Source: Gordius sp. MW1 (Eukaryota; Nematomorpha; Gordioida; Gordea; Gordiidae). From it: a DNA stretch of 64,000 bases. Made by a program: the position numbers and the translations under genes. The stretch covers positions 17,492,060-17,556,059 of the forward strand of contig OZ038529.1 in NCBI GenBank assembly GCA_964036665.1, read 5' to 3'. Positions 46,851 through 59,000 of this stretch are shown in pieces; within the stretch, counting starts at the first letter, position 1; every line of letters starts with the position of its first letter. The notes beneath the pieces are model-generated. The model saw only the letters and a program-made list of their open reading frames with translations, made no database searches and had not been told where the DNA came from.

Positions 46851-49768
46851 TATCTGGGATGTAGTAGAGTTGAGAGACTATTCGAAGTTGAGGCGGCCGG
46901 GAGGGGATACTTTGTGGGGAAATTGGAGGCAGAGAAGGTTTTCCAAGCGGATCTGTTTTGCATTATGGGGATTATAGTATTCCACTCGTGGTTGAGAGAG
47001 CGGAGTTCAGAGAAAGTTTTGTGGATCCAGGATCCTCGACATTTTAGATTTCTTAGTTGGGGCGGTCTCCATAGTATTGATCTTAAGCAAATGTTTAGTC
47101 CATTGCGTCTAGTCTGGTGGGCTAAGAAGTTCCACTTCCGTGATATTATTATGTTTTTAATGGGAGGGATTTCACAAAGGGTCCAAAGGTTTGGGTTGCT
47201 AATTACAACTGGGTAGAATATTTTACAAATTATTCTTAGCATTTTGTTAAGTTTGGTTTGGGCAGCTTTAAGAGTCGGGCCTTTTAGGGACCACGTTTCG
47301 CATCCATAGAGGAATACCGGTAGTATGGTGGTTTTGAATAGACGGAGGCGGGTTGGTAGAGCTAGTTCGTGAGATTTCCAGATCGAATAGCAGGAATAAA
47401 ATCTCTTTAGTGCTTTAGCTATTTTATTAGAGGCATCTTGGTGGGAGTATGTATCTGAAGAAAGGGTCACTCCTAAGTAGTTTATTGAATCTGAAAAGGG
47501 AACTAATGTGTTGTTGATAATCAAGGTAGTATTTTGGTGGGGTAAGTTAATAGTTAGCATGTTAGACTTGATTGGGTTAATTATTAAACCGGCTTTCTTG
47601 CATTCTAAGACGAACCTATCGGCAAAGTTCTGTGTTTTAAGAATTGAATCTGATACGATGCATAAATCGTCAGCAAAAAGCAGTGAAGACAGTTTGGTGC
47701 CGTTCATGTGGAGACCGTCGAAAGGCAGGGTGGATCTTTTTATTATGAGATCCATTGCCGTAATGAATAGTAGAGGAGATAGTGGACATCCCTGTCTAAC
47801 TCCTAAATTGACTTGGATCGGGTTTGAGCGGTGGTGTAGATGTTTTATGACCACTTTCATATCCTTGTAGAGAAAGAAAATAAGTCTAATAATTTTTTTT
47901 GGAATTCCTAGTAGGCATAAAGATTCCCATATGTAAAGATGGGAGAGGGAGTCGAAAGCTTTTTGAATGTCGACAAATGTTAGCACTAAAGGTGATTTAG
48001 ATTTAGAGGAGATGTCAATAATATTTTTAAGGGTAAGGATATGTTCAATTGTGGTTTTAGACTTACGAAAGCCGGCTTGGTTACTTTTTAAATTATCATC
48101 AATGAATGGATAAATCCTCCTGTATATTATTTTTATAAAAACCTTGGAAATGTTATTTATGATTGTGATCCCTCTATAATTGTCGGGAAGAGATGGGTCT
48201 CCTTTTTTATAGATTTTACTAAGTAGACCAGTAGACCAAGCGTGAGGGATGAGCTCTTGTTGCCAGATTTTTGTGAAGAGTTGATGCAAGAGTTCGCTAG
48301 ACAGGGTGTAATCAGCCTTAAGGGCTTCAGCTGTGATTCTGTCTGCATCAGGAGCTTTATGAAGTTTGAGGGATTTTAAAACGGATTTTATTTCATTCAT
48401 GGAGGGAGGTTCTAATCTGATACAAGGGGTGGTCGGTGTTTTAAAGTTGTTAATAAAGTCAAGGAATATGTCAGAACAGGGGATTGAGTAAGGGCGATCT
48501 AGAATGGAACGAAAGTGGTTCTCCCAAGCCTCGGTTTGGATCAAAGAATCGTTGGAGCTGTGTTCATTTTGTATTGTGTTGTAGTTATGTTTATCGGCAA
48601 ATTTTGCGGTGATGTTCCTTAGAATTTTGTAAAGGGTGTGTGTATTGTTAGTACGAGCCGCAGATTCTGCTTCTTTTAGTTTGCTTGATAAGTAGTTAGC
48701 CTTGTCCTTTTTTATTGCAGCTTTGATCTTTTTTGTGAGTTCTTGGACCCATGCTTTTTTATTTCTAAGTGTCTTATCCTTAAAAACGTTATAACGGGTC
48801 TCGAGTAAATTAATGGTATCGATGGAGAACCAGGACTTGATGTTGACATGAAGGTTACTCTGGGATGGGGTAAAAAACTTCGCTAGCAAGTCATTATGGT
48901 CATTGACTGAGAGAGGGGCAAGATCCCCAAGTGACTTCGAGGCTGTTTGTAATGAGGGCACAAGCTGAGAGATGTCTCTGATTATGTTAGCTCCAGATGG
49001 GTATTTTTTAAGTTTTTTTGACGTGTGGAGAGAGGAGGGATTAATAAAGAGATCTGCTACGATTACAAAATGATCTGTATTTAAGATAGGCTGAATGGTG
49101 TGAAAGTTCTTTATCATTTTGTGGTTTCTTAATTGGCATATTATATGATCAATTTGGGTACCTCGGTGATTTTCGTTTTTTTGGTATGTGATTAGGTTTT
49201 CTAGAGGAAGGTCGGAAAAAGTTGAGGTTATCTTTAGTTTGTGATTGTGGCAGAATTTTTTGAGCAGTTTGCCATTTCGGTTAGTCGGACCTATAGAATT
49301 AGGGCCAATTACCAATTTATTATCCCCCAGTGATCGTTGGACGGAGGCATTGAAGTCACCAACGAGGATATTAATATGTTTAGCTTTCAATTTATCTGTG
49401 ATGTTTTGCAGGAGGGATTCCATCGATTGAAAATTTTTGGAAGAGGGGGGAGCGTATACGTTAAAAATTGAAACACACCGATTTTTTATTTGTAGGTGAA
49501 TGATTAAAAGTCTATTGTTCACGTAGTCAACGCTAATAACCTTGAGGTCGCGTTTGATAAATGTACCCACCCCTGTTGCAGATTCTTGGCCAGACTCGGT
49601 GGCGTAAAAAACATAATCGTTAACGGGGAGGACTTTTCGATGTGGGTATCTTGTTTGTTGGACGCAGAAAATGTGGATGCAGTGGTGGGAGGCAAATAAA
49701 GTAAGGGCCTGCAAGGAACCTGGTTCCCTTAGCGTTTGGGTATTTAAAGATCCGAGTTTTAATATCAT
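46850..49768 (-). CDS. RTE-like LINE endonuclease-reverse transcriptase, uninterrupted ORF
   Basis: A single open frame of 972 codons encodes an AP-like endonuclease followed by a reverse transcriptase, the layout of non-LTR retrotransposons. Endonuclease motifs: LNTQTL (8-13), VYAPP (104-108), GDFN (137-140), QIDHI (205-209), TDHF (231-234). At residues 36-40 the text is VQQTR where the family normally has QET/QEH, so the expected catalytic Glu is Gln-38 (codon CAA at 49657-49655). Reverse-transcriptase motifs: NYRGI (531-535), FVDIQKAFD with its first Asp (598-606), GVRQGCPLSP (656-665) and FADD (698-701). The C-terminal region has the tryptophan-rich end typical of the RTE clade. The TAG stop touches the simple-repeat tail. 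No second ORF is seen. Absence of stops or frameshifts in 2.9 kb suggests a fairly young copy. Confidence 0.9.
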
Positions 49769-51010
49769 TATAATTGGAGGATAAGAGTTTGAAAGTCGGG
49801 GTGGAATGGAACCGAGTTAACAATGAATTTTAATCCTTAATGAGCTGGCAGAAATGAAAGGTATTGAAATCAAACGTAGTTGTGTTTCGTATAATGTTAA
49901 AAATTCAGAAGTGAGAATGTATTTAAATTACTGAATATAAATAAGACCTTTTTTGAAGAGGGGTGGGCTTAGACTTATCCTTATAGAGAAGGCGCCAATC
50001 TACTTCCCTCTGGTATTTATCGTGCGTATTAGTATTGAAGGAGATCTCTTCCAGGAGCATTAAGCAGGAGAATAATATATTTGTTAAAAATAGAGTAGCT
50101 ACATTATGACTGCTCGCAAGAAATAGACGTGGAGGGGAACGGGGCAACAGCTTTAACGCCAATAGAAAATCTTATTTTTTTAAAACAACGACACCAGGCA
50201 AAAATTAAAACGGAGAGGCAATAACTAGACGTACCCATAATAGCCTATTTACTCTAACCTTAACTTATTAAAGCCCGTAAAAACTATATCTTTCCAATGT
50301 AACTAGAACTCTTGAGCCTACATTTCTTGAAATTATAGAAATGATGTCGGGACAACATTCCGTCGGAGCATAATAAAGGGATTGCGTGCTCGACCATTTT
50401 AAACAAAGAAATCCGACTCGGCCCGTAGCAAATTCCATTGTAGAGTCGGGACAGAATTAAACCCGTTTAATAAATTGATCTTTATTTCCGAAGTAAAATT
50501 TAATAGACTCACTGAGAGTGTTAGACATTATCATCAAGTGTGGTGAATTAGGGTAAAAGTTTTTATATATTATAGCATTTTAGAAAGTATTTGTACAGGC
50601 AGTTGATTAATGGTAATAACCCCATATTTGTAGGGAAATATTTTAACAATAAGAGGGCGCCTCGACCTATTTTTAAATTCATATTTGGGTAATGACGCCA
50701 GATTTCTTCCGGGAGCGTAAGCAGGAGAATAATAAATTTGTATAATATAGAGTAGCTATTTCTTGTCTTGCACATAGAGAATACTCTCGAAGGGGAGGGG
50801 GTTGGGGGTAAAAAGGAAAAGCATAAACAACCATAGTAAGATGGGTAGGATTTCTGCCTGTAGTAAGCGTGAGAATAGGGAGTGGGAGGAGGGAGAGATA
50901 TCAAGTCCGGACCACCCATTGAGAAGGAATATTAGTGCGAATAATGTAAATGCGTGGGAAGGGGTTAGTCCCTATCTCGGTATATTAGTATTGACGCCTT
51001 ATGTCTAGGG
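49769..51010 (-). mobile_element. Probable LINE 5' region with repeated segments
   Basis: Two segments about 660 bp apart share order and words: near 50050-50110 (CAGGAGCATTAAGCAGGAGAATAATA, TAGAGTAGCTA) and near 50715-50760 (GGGAGCGTAAGCAGGAGAATAATA, TAGAGTAGCTA). They look like diverged 5'UTR monomers upstream of the minus-strand LINE ORF. Short open frames here have no recognisable domain. The upstream limit is unclear. Confidence 0.4.
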
Positions 51011-52400
51011 GATAGACTTCTAACTTTGAAATATGTGAGATAGGATTGCAAGAGTACTCAAACTACTTTAAATTATTTATCAAGATTTGAATAATTAAAA
51101 TTCTTACAACGATAAATTGTAATAAAGAAGCTATACTATTTAAAGCTAATACTGGATGGTTAACATAAATTTGATATAATTTCCATGCTTAATTATTGTA
51201 AATGTAAATAAATTAATTATAAATTAGAATTGGGAATAAATTATAAAGACCAACAATCTGCAAATTAATCAGGATTATAAGCGCTAAAGAAGGTAAAATA
51301 ATCAAAAAATGCTACAATTGATTGTTATTTATAAAATTCAATATTAAAAAAAATTTGGATATAAGTTAACATTAGCGTTTCTTTATATTGTAGAAAAAAA
51401 AAAAAAAAAAAATATTCAAATAGGGATAAATTATAAATAATAAAGAGGGTCAACAGTATTAATAAATGACAATTAAATTTCTAAGGTTTAAATTAATATA
51501 ATGTGTGATTGATACCCAGTAGGATTATTCTAATATTTAAGTGGTTAAAAATATAAAATTAAATACTATAGAATAGATTAAGCCAGGTTTAAGACTTTCA
51601 TCTACTAAAGATTACAAATCTGTTATACTATGAAACAATTAATAAATTAACATAGAATATAATCCTAACAAATATGCAACTTTGACATTTATTAGAAATT
51701 AGATCACCCTTAATTTTCATAATTATTTAACCTAGCATATAATTATAATAAAAGAACAATATATCTATATGAAACAATAAGAGATCATATAACATCAAAA
51801 ATTTAATTCATATCAAAACTACCAAAACTTTAGTATTCACATAAATTAAATTAAAAAATGGAAATCAATTCCATATATAATTCTAAGAATTAAGTTACCT
51901 AGCATATAATCATGTTTTATAAATTACAGATTTTTTAAGATCCTATTTTTTAAGCTTATAAGCAAAAAATTTTTTGTATAAAAAACTCATTGTGTTAAGC
52001 TTTTAAGTAAGGGGAGCAGGGCCCTATACTTAGAAACTCATTTTATTCAGTTAACAAATGATGGTCAGATTGTATTTCAAAATAAATATATTCTGCCAAA
52101 AACAGTTAACAAACTCAATTGTAAAATGTTTTCAATGTTTCATTACATAATTTTGAACAACTAGTTTGCTTATTTACTTAGGCACTTTTGTGTTACTTAA
52201 AGTTGTAGAAAAGTCACATTTTGGCTAATAAAATAGGTTGAACTAATTCTAACAGCTCAAGCAATGAGCGAATTTAAAAAAAGAATAGTATTATACTTGA
52301 TACAAACATCAATCGACTTTCTAATGACTTATGTATAGCTTCTGTTTTGCTGATGTCCAGTGAAAATAACTCACTCCCTGATAAACTAGTACAAAGGTGT
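51011..52400. other. AT-rich intergenic sequence
   Basis: Very AT-rich, with an A19 run at about 51393-51411 and no coding signal or transposon end I can recognise. Confidence 0.4.
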
Positions 52401-52423
52401 TTTGACCAAGGGCCTTTGATAAT

Positions 52424-52793
52424 CTAAAATTTCAGCAGATCTGGTATTAGGGCCTCCATCTTATTCCACTGATCTTGGGTTACCTCCTCTCTCAGGATAC
52501 TTCTACCAATATTGTTTTCCATAGCCGATTGGCAAATCACATCATTAAATCTCATTCGGCTGTTTTTCATGGATGGATAGTGTTCCAAAACCAAGAAGGC
52601 AATTTGCATACTTTATTGCGAAGCATCCTAAAAAATTTAAGTTTATAAATTTACTTGGGGAAGCCCTCTCGAGCTGAAGCGGAAGGGTCTTTGCGATTTT
52701 ACCAGCACAGGTATAGGTTTGGGGAATCATGTTCAAAATCCACAACGAATAGTCGACCACATTCAAGCGTGGCCAATATAAGCGGCGAACCAA
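52424..52793 (-). CDS. Unidentified minus-strand ORF pair, possible small gene
   Basis: Two overlapping minus-strand frames have protein-like composition above the AT-rich background. 52793-52545 includes RRLYWPRLNVVDYSLWIL and KTLPLQLERASP; 52609-52424 ends QDQWNKMEALIPDLLKF. Between them is a 27-nt stretch (52630-52656) starting GTAAAT and ending TTTTTTAG that could be a very short intron, although removing it alone does not link the two frames cleanly. I do not recognise a family. The segment lies about 280 bp upstream of the ARCN1 start codon, head to head with it, so it could be a neighbouring gene or a decayed element. Confidence 0.3.
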
Positions 52794-53076
52794 GATGTTT
52801 CCCGTTATTAGGAGTAATATAGACTAATAGAGATTTGTGTTAGGAATGGTGTTTTTCCCTTATCCATTTGGGACTTAACATGCTTTTATAAAATTAGGGC
52901 AAGTCAGTTGGATCATAGTGAGTCCAGTGTCTGTAACCAAGAGGTTGAAAAAATATATGAATCTATGTAATGAACTATGAACCACCAATAAATCGAGTAA
53001 GGTAACCAATTGACTGCGTCCAATTTGTACCAGTTAAAACGTGGCTGAGATATAAGGTTAATTTGATCTTAAATTC

Positions 53077-56000
53077 ATGGTAATATATATTTATTATGCT
53101 GTCTAAAATTAAATAGGTTTTATTAGCAGCAGCAGTATGTACAAAATCAGGAAAAGGTAAATTTAATTTGTTAAAAGTTGGAAAAAATTGTAGTAATTAT
53201 ATCGCGGCAATTTGTGGATATGAATAAACCAAGAATTGAAGGAATTTTGGCCGCTTTTCCAAAACTTATTGGTTCTGGTATTAGTAATTAATATCTAATA
53301 TTTTCTAACTGCATAGGAAAGCAACATACTTTTGTTGAGACAGAAAGTGTTAGATATGTTTATCAACCAATGGATAAATTATACGTTCTTCTTATAACAA
53401 CCAAAGCCAGCAATATATTAGAAGACTTAGAGACTCTAAGATTGTTTTCTAAAGTAGTAAGTAATTAATGTTTTGTATGTAATTTCTAAAGATACCTGAA
53501 TATTGTAAATCAATGGATGAAACTAATGTTGTTGACAATGCTTTCTCGCTCATATTTGCCTTTGATGAAATTGTTGCATTGGGCTACAGGGAAAATGTTA
53601 ATCTATCACAAATTCGAACTTTCACAGAAATGGACTCTCATGAAGAACGAGTATTCCAAGCTGTTAGACAGGTAGGTTGGCATTTAAAATACATAAATTG
53701 TTTAAAGGAAAAATATCAATATTGTTATTTAGTTTGATATATTATACTATCATATTATTACAGCCTAAATGTTATATAGTTAATCTTATAAACCATTCAG
53801 TATTGACAATTTATAAAATAATGCTAATATTTTTATTTTTAAAATGTAGCTGAAAGAATTTTATTGGTGCATTACTTTCATTTTATATAGTTTTTGGCAA
53901 TTTTTTCCAGTTTTTTATTTAAATTTTTTTTTGTTTGCCTGGATATAAAGATTAAATATTTCAATCATTTTTCATTAAAAATTTTGCACTGGTTTATTTT
54001 TAGATAACAATTGATGCCTTCATTACTTCCTCATTTTACAGTTCTATCTTTTAATAGACAGTTAGTGTAAATATTGCATTGTATCTCTATAGCTTTTCAA
54101 TTCTCATTTGCACATGTCTATGAGAAAAACAATACAGCCAATAATTTGGGCCATCTTTCCATGACATTCTTACATTGGCAAATTCATATAGATTTTTTTA
54201 AATAATTAACTTTTAAAGCTTTTATGTTTATAAATAGATTTTGTACTGAACAATGTTAAATATTTTATTATTATAATGCCAAATGTAAAATTATGTATAT
54301 GACTACATATATAGCTTTCTTGGCACCAAATTCTGCTAAATTTAATAATAAGATTTTAATGGTTTAGGATGAGCATATGATGACGCATAGTAAATGTTTT
54401 TTTTTATTATACAAGCAAATTTCTACAAATTTTTTTGTGTATAGTTAATCCAAGGTTTGTCTTTAAAACTATGAGATGTGAAGCCTTATTGTTCTGATGT
54501 TATATATCGTATTTAAACCAAATTGACAGTGACTAATGAGATTTTTTTACTAGATTTTATCTCTAATACAGGCTTAAATATCTATTAAGATTTCTTAATA
54601 GTTGAATTTTCTCATTTAAAGTTAATAGTAAATCTAAAATGCCTTCTTATATTTAGCCTTATGTTGAGACAGACTTTTTTATTAATAAATTCATTGTATA
54701 GCCTTTTGACCTTTACTTCAACTTGCATTGCTCCCTAATTTTAAGGCCAGTTTATTGCTTTTTAAACCATTATGTGTCAATTAAATGTATAGAATCAAGA
54801 AAGGGAGGCTAACGAAAATAGCAAACGAAAGGCTAGAGAATTGACTTTGGCCAAAAAAGATGCAGCTAAAAAGGGTCTTAAATACCCGATGACAGCAGGT
54901 GGGATATCACCAGCCTCAATCATAGACCAACCCACTACTGTTACAAGTTTCAATGATAACCACAAAATGCCTAAAACTCAATATAGCAAGTAAAAACTAA
55001 TTTAATATGCTATATTTATCACTTTTTGTTAGTCACTTAAAGTTTAAGTTTTTAACTTGCTTTTTTGTTTGTTCTTATATACGTCATTTTCATTGGTATA
55101 TCTAGGGGGAGTTTTAAGGGGCCAAGGCCACCCCAAAATAGATTTTTAATTAAGCTACTAAACTTTTAAAATTATGGCTAAATTCTCTGCTTTGTTTTCA
55201 TTACCACACAACACAAAAACTACTTATTCTTGAAACCCTCATCTCTCTATAATAGGCTGAATTTAAAGGTATGGAATACATCAATTCAATTAAATAAGAC
55301 AATTTATTTTAATGGTCAGCAGTTCTGAAACACTATTTAAATGGTATGTAAACCTGTTTCATTTTTAAATTAAGTGAAGAAAAACACAAAGAGCCTGTGC
55401 CTAGGTACATAACTTTATGTTGCAGTTATTCAAGTATAAAAAAGAAATTCATAAGTAAAGCCCATAAATTGCTTTTCATTGGCCTGACCCTCAATATTTA
55501 AATTTTATTTTGCTCAAGCCTTATTGGATCATTTGATTATTTTTTAATAAATAAATCTTGACTTCCATCAATTATTTAATCTCACATCATAGCCCAATTG
55601 TTTTGTTAACATACATACTATAAATAATAAGCTATTTGAGGGCCAAGGCTTTCATTCTGTGTACAAATTAAAAAATGTATTTTTGTAAGGATACCAATAT
55701 TAAATAAGGCCATGAAATTGGGTGGAAAACAGAAAGAACTCGAACACTTTGTTGACAAGCTAATTTCCGAAGGAGAAGGTACACCATTAATTGACTATTT
55801 GTGCTTAAATGGATGCTTATTAGATGTGCGCTATGTGTTTATTATTTGTTTTGCTTTAGAAGTTACTTCCTTACCAAATATGATGCACAATTTGAAAGTG
55901 GCGACACCAGCTGTTGACATGGAAGAGTATAATTTCTATAATGCCCTTTTTCCATTTTTGTTTATTTTATCTTTTAATTTATTTACATGGATATACATTT

Positions 56001-59000
56001 TGACTTTGTATTATCATAGAGGAAAGTCAAAAGTTATAATGTTGTTTCATGCTCATTTGTAAATTGTTTTCTCGTATATTAATTTATTAGAATCGTTAAA
56101 TTTAGGTTTGTGAAGAGGTTAATTTTGTGATTTTAAATCTAATTATAAGTCAATAACTCCATTTTAACTTTGAGTTTTATAACTTTTTTATGCAAAAATA
56201 CACTTTCCAATGTACTTTTTTTGGTCTATAGGGAAAATATTTTGTATATTTAACTGTACATGGATTAGACTTCGGGTAATGTGTTGTATTATTTCTCTTG
56301 TAGTAACTATATACATTTGAATGCGATCATAAATCAAAGATGCAATAGTTGATTTTCTGAAAAATTTATTATTCAAGTGAAATCTCTCAAAATTATACAC
56401 TAAGTCACTCTGACCTTTGTAATAATTTTTAAATTGAGACCGTATAAGAATATGCACTTAAATGTAACTATAAAAAATGATCTTTTATGCGTATTGCCTT
56501 CTTAGCGTGTCTGTTTTGGTGGAAGAAAAGTTATCGCTATGCCTTAACAAAGACGGCGGCGTACAGCTATTCGAGGTTCACGGTATACTCATGTTGAGGA
56601 TCAGTAATGACAAGTATAGTCGGATAAAGTTGTTTATCGAGAATAATCAAGACAGTCTACCCTCCCCTGTCCAATTGCAGGTTTACACCTACACCTCTGT
56701 TAAATATACGTTATAAGCTTTTTTTTTATTTTTAGACTTTTGAGGGAATCTTATCATCCATTTTTCGCTAACTTAATTTCTCGTTCACAGTGTCACCCTA
56801 ATGTGGATAAAAAATTATTTGCCACCAATTCCCAAATAGCACTCAAAGATTCTGCCAAACCCTTCCCCCTCAATATGGATGTAGGTGTAGTGAAATGGCA
56901 TTTTTCATCCCAAGATGATAGCCTCATACCTTTAAATGGTAGTTACTATCCTTAAATAAGATATAAGTTTAATTACTTATGCTATTACTCGTTTAATATT
57001 TATACTTTTTATACTTATTTTACAATTTATGAAAAGCATCATAAATATTTTTAAATAATCATTTTGCTTGTTTCGATAGATAAATATTCCCTGGGTAAAT
57101 ATTCTTTTGGTGTATTCGTGATTGTTGATTGTTTTATTATCATTTACTTAAAACTCTACGCTGATAATAGTTTTGGTGCTTTTGTCAAAAAAGCGATCTT
57201 TTTGATATCTTTTTTCTCGTAAAAAATGGCGATTGATATTCCCAAATGTTTAAAAAAAATGGTTTCATCCGGGATCACCTAACCGTAAACTATATTTATT
57301 TTAACGTAGTAACATGTTGGCCAACTGAAAGCGAAAACGGGTGTGAGATCAATGTGGAATATGTACTCGTTAAAGATGATATGGAATTACGGAACGTGTC
57401 CATCCAAATTCCATTGCCGTAATTTACTCCATTCCTTTTCCTATGTTTCTTCGCTTAATTTTTTTAAAATTAAAAATCGCATGTATTGGTGCGTGGGTAA
57501 GCGCTTGTTAATAAAAGATTTGATTGCATTTTTTTCTGCGTTTTATTTATCACAACAAAACTTCATAAATTTTTGCTATATTTCGTTGTTGCCTAGATCC
57601 AACACACACAACATGGTTGTGGTTGAATGTGGAAAGGGTGATTACGTGCACAACAAATCCAAGACTATCCTAACCTGGAATATACCACTTATTGACGGAC
57701 ATAACAAAAACGGTACCATAGAATTTACCACAGACACTGGCGCGTCAAACGATTTTTTCCCCGTTAAAGTCGATTTCGTAGCTTGCAAAACATTCTTCGA
57801 CATACAGGTGACTACCGCTAGGATAACTATATGCAGACTATCAACAAACTAATTTATGACTAAGTTTTTTTATTCTTTTTAATGTTTTGATTTAAGTACC
57901 ATGCATAAACTGTGAATTGTTAATTTTCTATACTTATATGCCGGCGTATTTTTTAAATTTTGTCAATTGTATTTTTAATTCTAAATGTTTTTGAGATTGC
58001 TTAGTTTTAGCTGATACATTAATTACACTGGTCTACAAAAAAAATAACCTGGAAACGGCCAACATATTCCGAATTCCGATAGAGTTTTTTGTGGTGAACA
58101 CATATATGTTTTTCGTTTTTTTCCTATACGTCAAGTTTTTTAGATATTTCGATTCAAAGTTGCGAAAATGACCGTTTTTGACCCTTTTCAATGCTCAATA
58201 GAGCAATATTAAATGGCTAAAAAAATTTTAACCTCTAAGTGGTAGAACCAACTTAGAGTAAATCATTGAAAAATGATTTTTCCCCCCTATTTTTATTACA
58301 ATATAAATCTAAAATGCAATTAGTCCCTATGCGAAATCGCGCCATCCTTTGAGCCCCCCTCTATCTAATTCGCTTATATACCTATATATATTACACTATA
58401 CCCTTAGTGCATGTGAATGATTAATGATGTGGGGTGGGTGCAAGAGTAGTGGCGTAATACGAGCTATTCCTACTAGAGACCTGCACGGCCCGCGGGCCGG
58501 GTATGGGCGGGCTTTGGACTTTAAAAAAAAGGCCGGGCTTGGGCGGGCTGTTAAAAGCTCGTTGCAAATAGTTAATTTTTTTTTTGTGTAGTAATAAATA
58601 CTTTAAAATAATTACAACTTAAACAAAGACAATCTTATATTTAAACTGTTTTTTTTTAAATTTAGCACAAACACACTTACTTTTCCTTTTTCATTCATAC
58701 ATTTACAAAAAGTACTGCGAAATTTGAATTGATACTTTATAAGTAAGACTTGAATATGCAGCAAAGTAAACATTTTACAACAAGTATTTTTATGATTATT
58801 TTAAAGTTTCAATCTTTAACAATGTTTTAAATTGTAAAATGTTTTGCTTATCTAAAAAAATTGTCTATACATTACACATGTCGGAAGAATTAAATAATGC
58901 TACCAAAAGAAAAGCTAAAGATCTTAAAATCAAATTGAATCATAACTTAAAGAGTGATGTATGGAAAAGGTTTGATATCCTCTTGGACGAAAACGATAAC

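Noticed and set aside
46741..46977. Open frame with a poly-lysine and Ile-Tyr run
   Set aside because: It is an artefact of reading the A55 and (TA)n tail.
55706..55709. Acceptor AAG|GCC for ARCN1 exon 7
   Set aside because: It would break the phase after the donor at 54990. The acceptor at 55689, a few codons upstream, restores the frame exactly.
55800..56062. Extension of the ARCN1 exon 8 frame into a hydrophobic, membrane-like stretch ending at 56062
   Set aside because: The delta-COP protein requires the donor at 55927 and continuation at 56506; the extension is intron sequence.
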